64,000 nt of DNA from Actinomycetospora chibensis (GTDB taxonomy: Bacteria; Actinomycetota; Actinomycetes; Mycobacteriales; Pseudonocardiaceae). Below the pieces are notes generated by a model that was not told the DNA's origin, did no database searches, and saw only the letters and a program-made list of their open reading frames with translations. The position numbers and the translations under genes were made by a program. The number at the start of each line of letters is the position of its first letter. Within the stretch, counting starts at the first letter, position 1. Below, piece after piece: positions 50,209 through 57,658 of the stretch. Location of the stretch: contig NZ_JAQZAM010000015.1 of the NCBI RefSeq assembly GCF_028737215.1, positions 1-64,000 on the forward strand, read 5' to 3'.

Positions 50209-51522
50209 GTGGCCACCGACCGTCCCTGGGGATTCCGCACGCGCGCGGTGCACGCGGGCGCCGTGCCCGACGCCGCGACCGGCGCCCGCGCCGTGCCCAT
50301 CTACCAGTCGACGAGCTTCGTCTTCGACGACACCGCCGACGCCGCGAACCTGTTCGCGCTGCAGAAGTACGGCAACATCTACAGCCGCATCGCGAACCCG
50401 ACGGTCGCCGCGCTCGAGGAGCGCCTGGCCAGCCTCGAGGGCGCGCTCGGCGCGGTGGCCACCAGCTCGGGGCAGGCCGCGGAGTTCCTGACGTTCGCGA
50501 CGCTCGCGGGCGCCGGCGACCACATCGTCGCCGCGGCCGCGCTGTACGGCGGCACGGTCACCCAGCTCGACGTGACGCTGCGCCGCTTCGGCGTCGACAC
50601 GACGTTCGTGCCCGGCGACGACCCCGACGCGTTCCGCGCGGCGATCACCGACCGCACCCGCTGCGTGTTCGCGGAGATCGTCGCGAACCCGTCCGGCGAG
50701 GTCACCGACGTCGCCGCCCTCGCCGAGGTCGCCCACGAGCGCGGCCTGCCGCTGATCATCGACGCCACCATGGCCACGCCGTACCTGTGCCGGCCCATGG
50801 AACACGGGGCCGACATCGTCATCCACTCGGCGACGAAGTTCCTCGGCGGCCACGGCACCACCCTCGGCGGGGTGATCCTCGAGTCGGGGCGCTTCGACTG
50901 GGGCAACGGCCACTTCCCGCAGATGACCGACCCGATCCCGTCCTACGGCGGGTTGACGTGGTGGGGCAACTTCCAGGAGTACGGCTTCCTCACCAAGATC
51001 CGCTCTGAGCAGCTGCGCGACGTCGGCGCCACCCTGAGCGCGCACTCGGCCTTCCTGCTGCTGCAGGGCATCGAGACGCTGCCCCAGCGCATGGACTGCC
51101 ACGTCGCCAACGCGCAGCGGGTCGCGGAGTGGCTGGAGGCCGACGAGCGGGTGGCGTGGGTCAGCTACGCCGGGCTGCCGGGCCACCCTCACCACGAGCG
51201 CGCGAAGCACTACCTCCCGCAGGGCCCGGGCGCGGTGTTCAGCTTCGGGGTCCGCGGCGCCGACGAGGATGCCGCGCGCGCCGCGGGCCGGCGGTTCATC
51301 GAGTCGGTGCAGCTCTGCAGCCACCTCGCGAACATCGGCGACGCCCGCACGCTCGTGCTGCACCCGGCGTCGACCACCCACCAGCAGCTGACCGCCGACC
51401 AGCTGCGCGAGGGCGGCGTCCGGCCGGACCTCATCCGCATCAGCGTCGGGATCGAGGACGCCGACGACATCCTGTGGGACCTCGACCAGGCGCTGACGGA
51501 AGCGACGAAGGAGGGCGCGTGA
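50209..51522 (+). CDS. metY: O-acetylhomoserine sulfhydrylase
   Basis: A 437-residue PLP enzyme of the Cys/Met gamma-family making homocysteine from O-acetylhomoserine and sulfide. It has RAVHAGAVPDAATGARAVPI, YGNIYSRIANPT, ATSSGQAAEFL, DATMATPYLCRP, the PLP-binding Lys in VIHSATKFLGGHG and HPASTTHQQL. The length and the long GNGHFPQMTDPIPSYGGLTW insert fit MetY rather than cystathionine gamma-synthase. GTG 50209. No SAM riboswitch pattern was recognised upstream. Confidence 0.9.
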   Translation: MATDRPWGFRTRAVHAGAVPDAATGARAVPIYQSTSFVFDDTADAANLFALQKYGNIYSRIANPTVAALEERLASLEGALGAVATSSGQAAEFLTFATLAGAGDHIVAAAALYGGTVTQLDVTLRRFGVDTTFVPGDDPDAFRAAITDRTRCVFAEIVANPSGEVTDVAALAEVAHERGLPLIIDATMATPYLCRPMEHGADIVIHSATKFLGGHGTTLGGVILESGRFDWGNGHFPQMTDPIPSYGGLTWWGNFQEYGFLTKIRSEQLRDVGATLSAHSAFLLLQGIETLPQRMDCHVANAQRVAEWLEADERVAWVSYAGLPGHPHHERAKHYLPQGPGAVFSFGVRGADEDAARAAGRRFIESVQLCSHLANIGDARTLVLHPASTTHQQLTADQLREGGVRPDLIRISVGIEDADDILWDLDQALTEATKEGA

Positions 51523-51992
51523 GCACCTGGACCCCACCCACCGCCCAGGAGCGCCAGGCGATCCTGCGCCGGACCCACAGCGTCGCGATGGTCGGGGCCT
51601 CGCCGAACCCGGCGCGCGCCTCGAACTTCGTCGCGACCTACCTCCTCGGCTCCACCGGCTTCGACGTCTACTTCGTCAACCCGAACGCGAGCGAGGTCCT
51701 GGGCCGGCCGGTGTACCCGTCGCTGGACGCGCTGCCGGTGACGCCCGACCTCGTCGACGTCTTCCGCCGGCCCGAGGACCTGCCCGACGTCCTCGACGCG
51801 ACGATCGCGGCCGGGTCCTCGACGTTCTGGACGCAGTTCGGGCTCTACGACGAGGAGCTGGCCGAGCGCGGCGTCGAGGCGGGCCTGACCGTCGTCATGG
51901 ACCGCTGCCTCAAGGTCGAGCACGCCCGCTTCCACGGAGGGCTGCACCTCGCAGGCTTCGACACCGGGGTGATCAGCGCCCGCAAGCGCTGA
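51519..51992 (+). CDS. CoA-binding domain protein
   Basis: A 157-residue Rossmann-fold protein of the CoA-binding (YccU-like) family. It has SVAMVGASPNPARASNFVAT, YFVNPNASEVLGRPVYPSLD and VVMDRCLKVEHAR. It binds CoA or a related nucleotide; no catalytic activity is known. GTG 51519 overlaps the metY stop (GTGA), so the two are coupled and probably act in the same sulfur-metabolic context. Confidence 0.85.
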   Translation: MSTWTPPTAQERQAILRRTHSVAMVGASPNPARASNFVATYLLGSTGFDVYFVNPNASEVLGRPVYPSLDALPVTPDLVDVFRRPEDLPDVLDATIAAGSSTFWTQFGLYDEELAERGVEAGLTVVMDRCLKVEHARFHGGLHLAGFDTGVISARKR

Positions 51993-51999
51993 TCAGCGC
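51986..51999. terminator. Palindrome spanning convergent stops
   Basis: GCGCTGATCAGCGC is perfectly self-complementary and contains the TGA of the CoA-binding gene and, on the other strand, the TGA of 51993-52394, which abut. Confidence 0.4.
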
Positions 52000-52394
52000 C
52001 GGGCGTGCGCCGAGCCGCCCGTGAACGACCAGGCGGCGACGACCACGGCGCCGACGGTCAGGACCATCGCGCCGGGGACGTGCACGGAGATCGGGCCGTT
52101 GCTGCCGAGGTAGGCCTGCACGAAGGTCAGCGCGAACACGACCAGGGCGAGCACCCCGGGCCACAGCGGCGCCCCGCCCCGCCACACCAGCCCCGCGACG
52201 ATCATGGTGAGCCCGGACAGGACGTGCAGCACGATCGCGCCGGTGGCGTGGGTGTCCGCCGACTGGGACCCCTCCACCAGCGGACCGGCGGTGACGAACT
52301 GCCACAGCAGCGCCAGGACGGTGAGCGACGCGACGACGCGCAGCGCGGTGAGCAGGGCGGGCGTCGTGGCACGGCCGGTCGCGGTGTGGGACAT
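51993..52394 (-). CDS. Four-helix membrane protein with conserved-looking histidines
   Basis: A 133-residue protein with four helices (about 15-37, 48-70, 77-97, 103-123). The second starts HATGAIVLHVLSGLTMIVAG and the fourth has HVPGAMVL, so intramembrane His residues could bind heme or metal as in small cytochrome-like proteins. DUF6220-type membrane proteins are a possible match. ATG 52394 has GGAGGA. The function is unknown. Confidence 0.62.
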   Translation of the reverse strand: MSHTATGRATTPALLTALRVVASLTVLALLWQFVTAGPLVEGSQSADTHATGAIVLHVLSGLTMIVAGLVWRGGAPLWPGVLALVVFALTFVQAYLGSNGPISVHVPGAMVLTVGAVVVAAWSFTGGSAHARR

Positions 52395-52451
52395 GCGGTC
52401 CTCCGTGGTGGTGGGGGTGCGCCTACTCGACCACGTGGGGCGCGCTCGCGC

Positions 52452-54041
52452 TCACCACGCGGCGAGACGCTCCGCGACACCGTCCAGCCGGGTGAGGCAC
52501 CGACCCAGCGCGCCGAGCTCGCCGCGCCCCTCCCGCAGGACCTGCAGCGCGATCTCGGGCGGCAGACCCGGGAACGGGCTGAAGCGCGTGCCGATCGCGG
52601 CGCCCACGCCGTCGAGGGCCACGAGGAGCGGCCGGCGGGCCGCGGCCGCCGTCCGGCCCGCCCGGATGGTCGGGGCGGAGGCGCCGACGAGGTCGGCCAC
52701 CCCGGCCGCCTCGGCGATCGCCGCGATCTCGCGGGCGATCTCGCGGGCGGCGGCGTCGTCGGGGGACGGTGAGGTCGGGGCCGCGTGCCGGCCACCGTCG
52801 GTCGGCCCGCTCGCCGGGCGCGGGACCCTCGCGGTGGCCTCGGCCGGCGCGGGCGGGACGGGGAAGCCCGACGGGGTCAGCGGCGGGGTGGGCGCGGCGG
52901 GGGGCTGGGCGGGCCGGGGCGGGCGGTGCGAGGGGAGCCGGACGTGCATCGTGGCGCTCACCGATCCGGGGACGGTGGCGAGCGCCCCCAGCGCGACGAC
53001 GGCCTTGGGGTCGTCGCGCATCCCGGGGACGTGCCCGAGCAGGTCGGCCAGCAGCGCACTGATCCGCGGGGTCCGGCTCGTGCTCCCGGTGAGGTAGACG
53101 TCGACGAGCGCGTCCGGCGTGGTCCCGGCACGGGCGATCGTGTCGGTCAGCTCCTCGACGCTGCGGGCGAGCAGGGGCTCGACGGCGCGCTCGTACTCGC
53201 GGCGCGTCACACGCACCTCGTCGTCGTAGCCCGGCACCCACAGGTTGACCGCGGGCAGCCGCGAGAGCGCTTCCTTGGCCTGCGTGACGTCGCGGCGCAG
53301 CAGCGTGCGGTGCCGCTCGGCGACCCGGCCGGTGGCCTCCCACAGCTCGTTCCAGGCGTCGGGGTCGAGCGCCTCGGCGTGCTCGGCGAGTATCTCCATG
53401 AAGGTCGCGTCGAGGTCCTCGCCCCCCAGCGCGACGTCGCCGCCCGGTGAGCCGGCCAGCTCGAAGCCGTCGCGGCGGCGGCGCAGGACGGCGGTGTCGA
53501 AGGTGCCGCCGCCGAAGTCGTAGACGCCGATCATCCCGCCGTCGGGTACCGGGTCGCCGCTGCGGACGTAGTGGTGCGCGGCCGCCACGGGCTCCGCGAC
53601 GAGGTCGGGCTCGCCGAGCCCGGCGCGCTCGGCGGCCTCGGTGAGCCGGCGCAGCTCCGGGCCGCCCGCCTGCCAGCGCGCCGGGTGGGTGAGCAGGACG
53701 CGCCCGGGCCGCCGGCCGGAGAACCGGCGCGTGGCCTCGCCCGCCACCCGGGCGAGCACGGCCGCGACGAGGTCGACGGTGGCGATCGTGCGCCCTCCGA
53801 GCAGCACCTGCTCGGAGGCGACCAGCGCCCGCTTCGGCACGCGCTCGGTGCGCTCGGGGGCCATCACCGCCTCGTTGACCGCGTCGCGGCCGACCAGGAT
53901 CGTGCCGTCCTCGTCGACGCACACCAACGACGGGACGTACTTCGAGCCGTCGATCTCGAGGACCTCGGTGCGCCCGCCGGCGAGTGTCGCGGTGGTGGTG
54001 AACGAGGTCCCGAAGTCGATCGCGAGGTCCCAGCCGTTCAC
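52452..54041 (-). CDS. Hsp70-family ATPase (operon end)
   Basis: A 529-residue actin/Hsp70-fold protein. It has phosphate-1 WDLAIDFGTSFTTTAT, phosphate-2 GVYDFGGGTFDTAVLR, and the adenosine motif VYLTGSTSRTPRISALL (about 1-370). It lacks a normal DnaK substrate-binding domain; a Pro-rich linker (about 375-435) and a helical C-terminus (EIAREIAAIAEAAGVADLVG) follow. GTG 54041 overlaps the upstream stop as GTGA. It is not the housekeeping DnaK. It probably serves the dynamin proteins of this operon, as chaperone or assembly switch (inference). Confidence 0.85.
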   Translation of the reverse strand: MNGWDLAIDFGTSFTTTATLAGGRTEVLEIDGSKYVPSLVCVDEDGTILVGRDAVNEAVMAPERTERVPKRALVASEQVLLGGRTIATVDLVAAVLARVAGEATRRFSGRRPGRVLLTHPARWQAGGPELRRLTEAAERAGLGEPDLVAEPVAAAHHYVRSGDPVPDGGMIGVYDFGGGTFDTAVLRRRRDGFELAGSPGGDVALGGEDLDATFMEILAEHAEALDPDAWNELWEATGRVAERHRTLLRRDVTQAKEALSRLPAVNLWVPGYDDEVRVTRREYERAVEPLLARSVEELTDTIARAGTTPDALVDVYLTGSTSRTPRISALLADLLGHVPGMRDDPKAVVALGALATVPGSVSATMHVRLPSHRPPRPAQPPAAPTPPLTPSGFPVPPAPAEATARVPRPASGPTDGGRHAAPTSPSPDDAAAREIAREIAAIAEAAGVADLVGASAPTIRAGRTAAAARRPLLVALDGVGAAIGTRFSPFPGLPPEIALQVLREGRGELGALGRCLTRLDGVAERLAAW

Positions 54042-54427
54042 ACCCAGCCGCCGTCGTCGTGCGGCGCGGGGTCGTGGACCGCCGGGTCGTCCCCGGGGTC
54101 GCCGGGGTCGTGCGCGGAGTGCTCGTCCACCACGCCGTCGGCGGGGTCGTCGGCCGGGTCGTCGGCCGGGTCGTCGGGGGACCCGGTCGTGGGGTCGACC
54201 TCGCCGTCCCCGTCGTCGGGGGGGACGTCACCCACCACGACGGCGAGCATGTGCTCCCAGACGGCGTCGGGCAGCTCGCCGTCGTCGACCGCCAGCGACG
54301 CGGTCAGCAGGCTGTGGTCGTCGGACGAGAGCACGGTGTCCGGGTCGGTGTCGGGATAGCGCGACATGTCCAGCCACGCGCCCGGACCTCCGGCGTCCTG
54401 CTGGCCCCCCTCCTGCGACACGGTCAC
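54038..54427 (-). CDS. Acidic repeat-containing hypothetical protein
   Basis: A 129-residue, very Asp-rich protein. Residues about 18-75 look ordered (DMSRYPDTDPDTVLSSDDHS, ELPDAVWEHMLAVVVGD). The rest is low complexity with perfect DDPA repeats from 12-nt tandem repeats around 54150-54180. GTG 54427 overlaps the dynamin stop and its own stop overlaps the Hsp70 start, so it is part of a fixed unit. Its position resembles that of small acidic IniB-type partners in iniBAC loci, but no IniB sequence is seen. Confidence 0.6.
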   Translation of the reverse strand: MTVSQEGGQQDAGGPGAWLDMSRYPDTDPDTVLSSDDHSLLTASLAVDDGELPDAVWEHMLAVVVGDVPPDDGDGEVDPTTGSPDDPADDPADDPADGVVDEHSAHDPGDPGDDPAVHDPAPHDDGGWV

Positions 54428-56274
54428 GACGACTCCTCTCGATCGGCGGGCAGCCGCGTTGCGAGCTGCTCGGCGGTCTCCCTCAGCGCGTTGCGGCGGC
54501 GCAGGCGGGCCTCGACCTCGGCCTTGCGGCGGGCCACGGCGCTCTTCTCGCTCGCCAGGTTCTTCTCGTGCTCGGCGAGGCTCACGGTGAGCCGTTCCTT
54601 CTCCGCTGTCAGCGCCTCGGTGATCTGGCGCCCCAGCACCTCGCGGGCCCCGGCCACCGCCTGCGAGACGACCGGCGGGATCTCGTTGTTCAGCCGGGTG
54701 GCGACCTCGCCGAGGTAGCGGCGGGCGTCCTCGCGGCTGCGGGCGCCGCGCTCCTTGCTCCACCGTCGCCAGCTGAAGAAGCCGACGGCGCCGACCCCGG
54801 CCAGGATGCCGATCGGCGGCGCGACCACGAGGGCCACGAGGTGCCCGAGGCCCATGCCGAGCCCCGCGGCCATGATCCCCTGCTCGGCGAAGCTCGTGCT
54901 GCCCGCGCCGCGGGCCGCCTCGGGCAGCTGGGCGAGGCGCTCGGGGGCGTCCGGCACCACCCCGGCGAGGTCGAGCTCGACGCCCTCGAGGTCGGCGAGC
55001 AGGGCCTGCCCGAGCGCGGTGAGCTCGCGGCGCAGCAATGTGTCGAGCTCGATCCACAGCGCCTGCGCCCGCGGCGGGAGGTCGGTGCCGACCTCGTCGA
55101 AGATCTTGTTGTTGCCGACGGCGATGCGGTCGCCGACCTCCTTGCGCAGGTCCTCGAGGCGCCGGTTGAGCTCGGTGCGCATCCGCTGCTCGAGGCGGGC
55201 CGAGCGCTCCGCGAGCGTCTGGCGCCACGTCGCGTTCTGACCCTGCAGCGCCGTGAGCGCCGCCTTCTCGCGCTTGACCAGCTCGGCGAACTCCGGGCTC
55301 GGCGAGAGCGACAGCGCCCGCCGGACCTGCAGGGCGGACAGACGCTTCACCGTCGCCGTCGCCTGGTGCAGGAGGTTCGCGAGCCGCAGGCCGTCGGCAC
55401 CCTCGGCGAGGCCCGCGAGGTGCTCCGAGAGCGGGTCGATCCCGCTGGCGACGCGCTCCTGCGCCGCCTCCTCGAGCTCGCCGTCGGCCTCGGCGGCGAG
55501 GGCGTCGGCGACGGCGCGGCTCGAGACCCCGAACCAGGGGGCGTCGGCGTAGCGGGGCGCGTGGTGGGCGATGAGCTCGACGTCCCGGGCGCGCACCGCC
55601 TCCCAGGACGGGAACTGGTCGATCTTGGTGATGGCGAAGACGACGGTCGCGATGCGCTCGGTGGCGCGCTCGAGGAAGGCGAGCTCGGAGGCGGTGATCT
55701 CGCTCGAACCGTCGAGGACGAACACCAGCGCGTCGGCGCGGTTCAGCGTCGCGAGGGTCAGCGCGGCGTGGCCGGCGACGAGGCCGCCGACCCCGGGGGT
55801 GTCGATGAGCTCGAGGCCACCCTCGAGCAGCGGGGCGGGCACGCGGACCTGGACCTGGCTGACGTCCTCGTGCTCCGGGGCGCGGGCGCCGGGGTCGAGC
55901 GCGGCGTACTCGGCGATCGCGTCGAGCCCCACCTCGCGCCCCTCGGGGCCGCCGCCGAGCACGACGGTCGCGCCGTCCGGGCCGTGGCTCACGACGATGT
56001 GCACGCAGGTGGCGACGTCGGCGTCGACGGGCAGCAGGCCCGGGCGCCCGATCAGCGCGTTGATGAGCGAGCTCTTGCCGCGCTTCTTCTCCCCGACGAC
56101 GACCACCGCGGCGTTCCCGGCCTGCACGCGGGCGACGTCGGCGTCGAGCGCCTCGGCGGCGCCGGGCTCGTCGTCCTCGACCGCGGTGGCGCGGACGTCG
56201 GCCACCAGCGCGAGGACCTCGTCGGTCAGCGGGTGGCGGCCCCGCGTCGTCGTCGCGGGAGGCTGGAGGGTCAT
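54424..56274 (-). CDS. Dynamin-like GTPase (IniA-type)
   Basis: A 616-residue bacterial dynamin-like protein. The P-loop is GEKKRGKSS (61-69), switch I Thr is at DVATCVHIVV, G3 is DTPG (158-161) and G4 is TKID (216-219). Long helical stalk regions follow. A hydrophobic hairpin (about 470-505, MAAGLGMGLGHLVALVVAPP) could insert in the membrane, and a C-terminal coiled coil is rich in Arg/Glu. It probably remodels or seals the cell membrane as a partner of the dynamin at 57655, since bacterial dynamins often work as pairs. Its stop overlaps the next start (GTGA). Confidence 0.87.
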   Translation of the reverse strand: MTLQPPATTTRGRHPLTDEVLALVADVRATAVEDDEPGAAEALDADVARVQAGNAAVVVVGEKKRGKSSLINALIGRPGLLPVDADVATCVHIVVSHGPDGATVVLGGGPEGREVGLDAIAEYAALDPGARAPEHEDVSQVQVRVPAPLLEGGLELIDTPGVGGLVAGHAALTLATLNRADALVFVLDGSSEITASELAFLERATERIATVVFAITKIDQFPSWEAVRARDVELIAHHAPRYADAPWFGVSSRAVADALAAEADGELEEAAQERVASGIDPLSEHLAGLAEGADGLRLANLLHQATATVKRLSALQVRRALSLSPSPEFAELVKREKAALTALQGQNATWRQTLAERSARLEQRMRTELNRRLEDLRKEVGDRIAVGNNKIFDEVGTDLPPRAQALWIELDTLLRRELTALGQALLADLEGVELDLAGVVPDAPERLAQLPEAARGAGSTSFAEQGIMAAGLGMGLGHLVALVVAPPIGILAGVGAVGFFSWRRWSKERGARSREDARRYLGEVATRLNNEIPPVVSQAVAGAREVLGRQITEALTAEKERLTVSLAEHEKNLASEKSAVARRKAEVEARLRRRNALRETAEQLATRLPADREESS

Positions 56275-56362
56275 CGGGGATCTCCGGAGCTGGTCGGCCA
56301 GGCGTGGCGGGGCCCGTCGAGGGTCTCCGTCCTGGCTGTCGTGGCGGCCGTGGCCGTGCGGC

Positions 56363-56704
56363 TCAGAAGCCGGCGGGGTCGTGGGCGGTGGTGTCGGCCG
56401 TGCCGTCGCGGTCGGTGTCGACGGCCGCGGTGTCGAAGTCGCCGTCGCCGTCGGTGTCCACGACCATCGTGTCGTAGTAGCCGTCGCCGTCGGTGTCCAC
56501 GACCCCGGTCTCGAACGTCCCGTTGTGGTCGGTGTCGGTGACCGTCGTGTCGAGGACGCCGTCGCCGTCGGTGTCGCTCGAGACCGCGTCGACGTTGCCG
56601 GCGGCGTCGGTCTCGTAGGTGCCGATCATGGTGCCGGAGGCGTCGTACACGCCGCCGTCGGCGCTGAAGTACATGTCGCCGGAGGCCCCGGTCGTCCCGC
56701 TCAT
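56363..56704 (-). CDS. Calcium-repeat (DxDGDG) protein
   Basis: A 113-residue protein. Residues about 43-107 are five 13-residue repeats of the pattern VVDTDGDGxxDTx, one with DHNG. This is the dockerin/thrombospondin-3-like calcium loop. The N-terminus (MYFSADGGVYDASGTMIGTY) lacks a signal peptide. It lies between the pseudokinase and the second dynamin gene in the same direction, with a candidate ECF promoter upstream. Calcium binding is likely; a cytosolic calcium sensor or scaffold role is inference. ATG 56704. Confidence 0.72.
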   Translation of the reverse strand: MSGTTGASGDMYFSADGGVYDASGTMIGTYETDAAGNVDAVSSDTDGDGVLDTTVTDTDHNGTFETGVVDTDGDGYYDTMVVDTDGDGDFDTAAVDTDRDGTADTTAHDPAGF

Positions 56705-56757
56705 CGTGTCCGCCCTCGCCCTGTGGCCCGCCGCTGTGGCGGACCGCTCGTGCCTGT

Positions 56758-56784
56758 GACGGTGCGGACCCGCCCGGATGTTCC
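56758..56784 (-). promoter_or_regulatory. Candidate ECF-sigma promoter before the calcium-repeat gene
   Basis: On the minus strand GGAAC (56784-56780), 18 nt, then CGTC (56761-56758), 54 nt before ATG 56704. Spacing and consensus match ECF promoters and mirror the site before the sigma gene (59800-59774). Confidence 0.4.
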
Positions 56785-56821
56785 GGCGGCGCCCACCTTT
56801 TTCGGGAGCCTTTCTCCGGGC

Positions 56822-57658
56822 CTACCCGAGCGCGGAGCGGGCCGCGGCGGCGAGCGTGCCGACGGTGGCGGTGCGCTCGGCCGGCGTCTTGGCCAGCGCG
56901 CCCGCGATGACCGCGTCGAACCCGGACGGGACGCCCGGGCGCTGCTCCGACGGCCGCGGGATCGGGCTCTCCAGGTGCCCCCGCATCCGCTCGGGCAGGC
57001 TCCGGCCGGGGTAGGGCCGGGCGCCGGTGAGGCAGGTGAAGAGCACGCAGCCGAGGGCGTAGACGTCCTCGCGGTGGTCGGTGGCGCCGCCGCGGAAGCG
57101 CTCGGGCGCCGTGTGGTCGAGCGAGAGCCCGTTGCGCGACACGAGCCCGAAGTCGCCGACACGGACCTCGGCCTCGGAGACGTCGGTGAACAGCACGTTC
57201 GACGGTTTGACGTTGCGGTGCGCGAGTCCGCGCGCGTGGGCGGCGGCCAGGGCGGCCGCGACCTGCTCGACGACGGCCACGGCCCGCTCCGGGGTGAGGA
57301 CCTCCTCGCGGGCCAGCACCGCGCCCAGGTCGGGACCGGCCAGCAGGGGCGTCGCGACGAAGAGGCGGCCGCCGGCCTCGCCGTGGTCGAGCACCGGCAG
57401 GACGTGGGGCTCGCGCAGCGTGCGGACGGTGCTGCAGGCCCGGTCGAAGCGGGCGCGGAACTCCCGCTCGGCGCCGTCGGGGGCGAGGAGCTTGAGGGCG
57501 ACGACGCGGTCGCGGGCGGTGTCGTGCGCGCGCACCACCTCGCCGGAGCGGCCCCGGTGGAGGACGTCGGACAGTACGTAGGACCCGAGGGCGGACCGCG
57601 GAGGGCCGGCACGGGGCGGCACGCCCACGACGACCTCCTCCCGCGACCCGGCGATCAC
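56822..57658 (-). CDS. Ser/Thr protein kinase-like protein with HRN loop (pseudokinase)
   Basis: A 278-residue kinase-fold protein made almost only of the kinase domain. It has the Gly loop HRGRSGEVVRAHD (irregular), VALKLL with Lys56, the catalytic loop AHRNVKPSNVLF where Asn149 replaces the catalytic Asp of HRD, DFG with Asp169, TAPERF, and DVYALGCVLFTCLTG. There is no transmembrane or PASTA region. Loss of the catalytic base predicts no or weak phosphotransfer, so a signalling scaffold is likely. GTG 57658 overlaps the dynamin stop (GTGA). It may read out nucleotide or protein state for the dynamins. Confidence 0.82.
   Translation of the reverse strand: MIAGSREEVVVGVPPRAGPPRSALGSYVLSDVLHRGRSGEVVRAHDTARDRVVALKLLAPDGAEREFRARFDRACSTVRTLREPHVLPVLDHGEAGGRLFVATPLLAGPDLGAVLAREEVLTPERAVAVVEQVAAALAAAHARGLAHRNVKPSNVLFTDVSEAEVRVGDFGLVSRNGLSLDHTAPERFRGGATDHREDVYALGCVLFTCLTGARPYPGRSLPERMRGHLESPIPRPSEQRPGVPSGFDAVIAGALAKTPAERTATVGTLAAAARSALG

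Noticed and set aside
52452-54041. Housekeeping DnaK
   Set aside because: The C-terminal substrate-binding beta-sandwich is missing, and there is no GrpE or DnaJ gene nearby. The gene is embedded in the dynamin operon.
54140-54185. 12-nt tandem repeat as a non-coding element
   Set aside because: It is in frame and encodes DDPA repeats of the acidic protein, with coupled neighbours on both sides.
56400-56590. Regular repeats suggesting a CRISPR or minisatellite
   Set aside because: The 39-nt period is the coding repeat of DxDGDG calcium loops in a good reading frame. There are no spacers.
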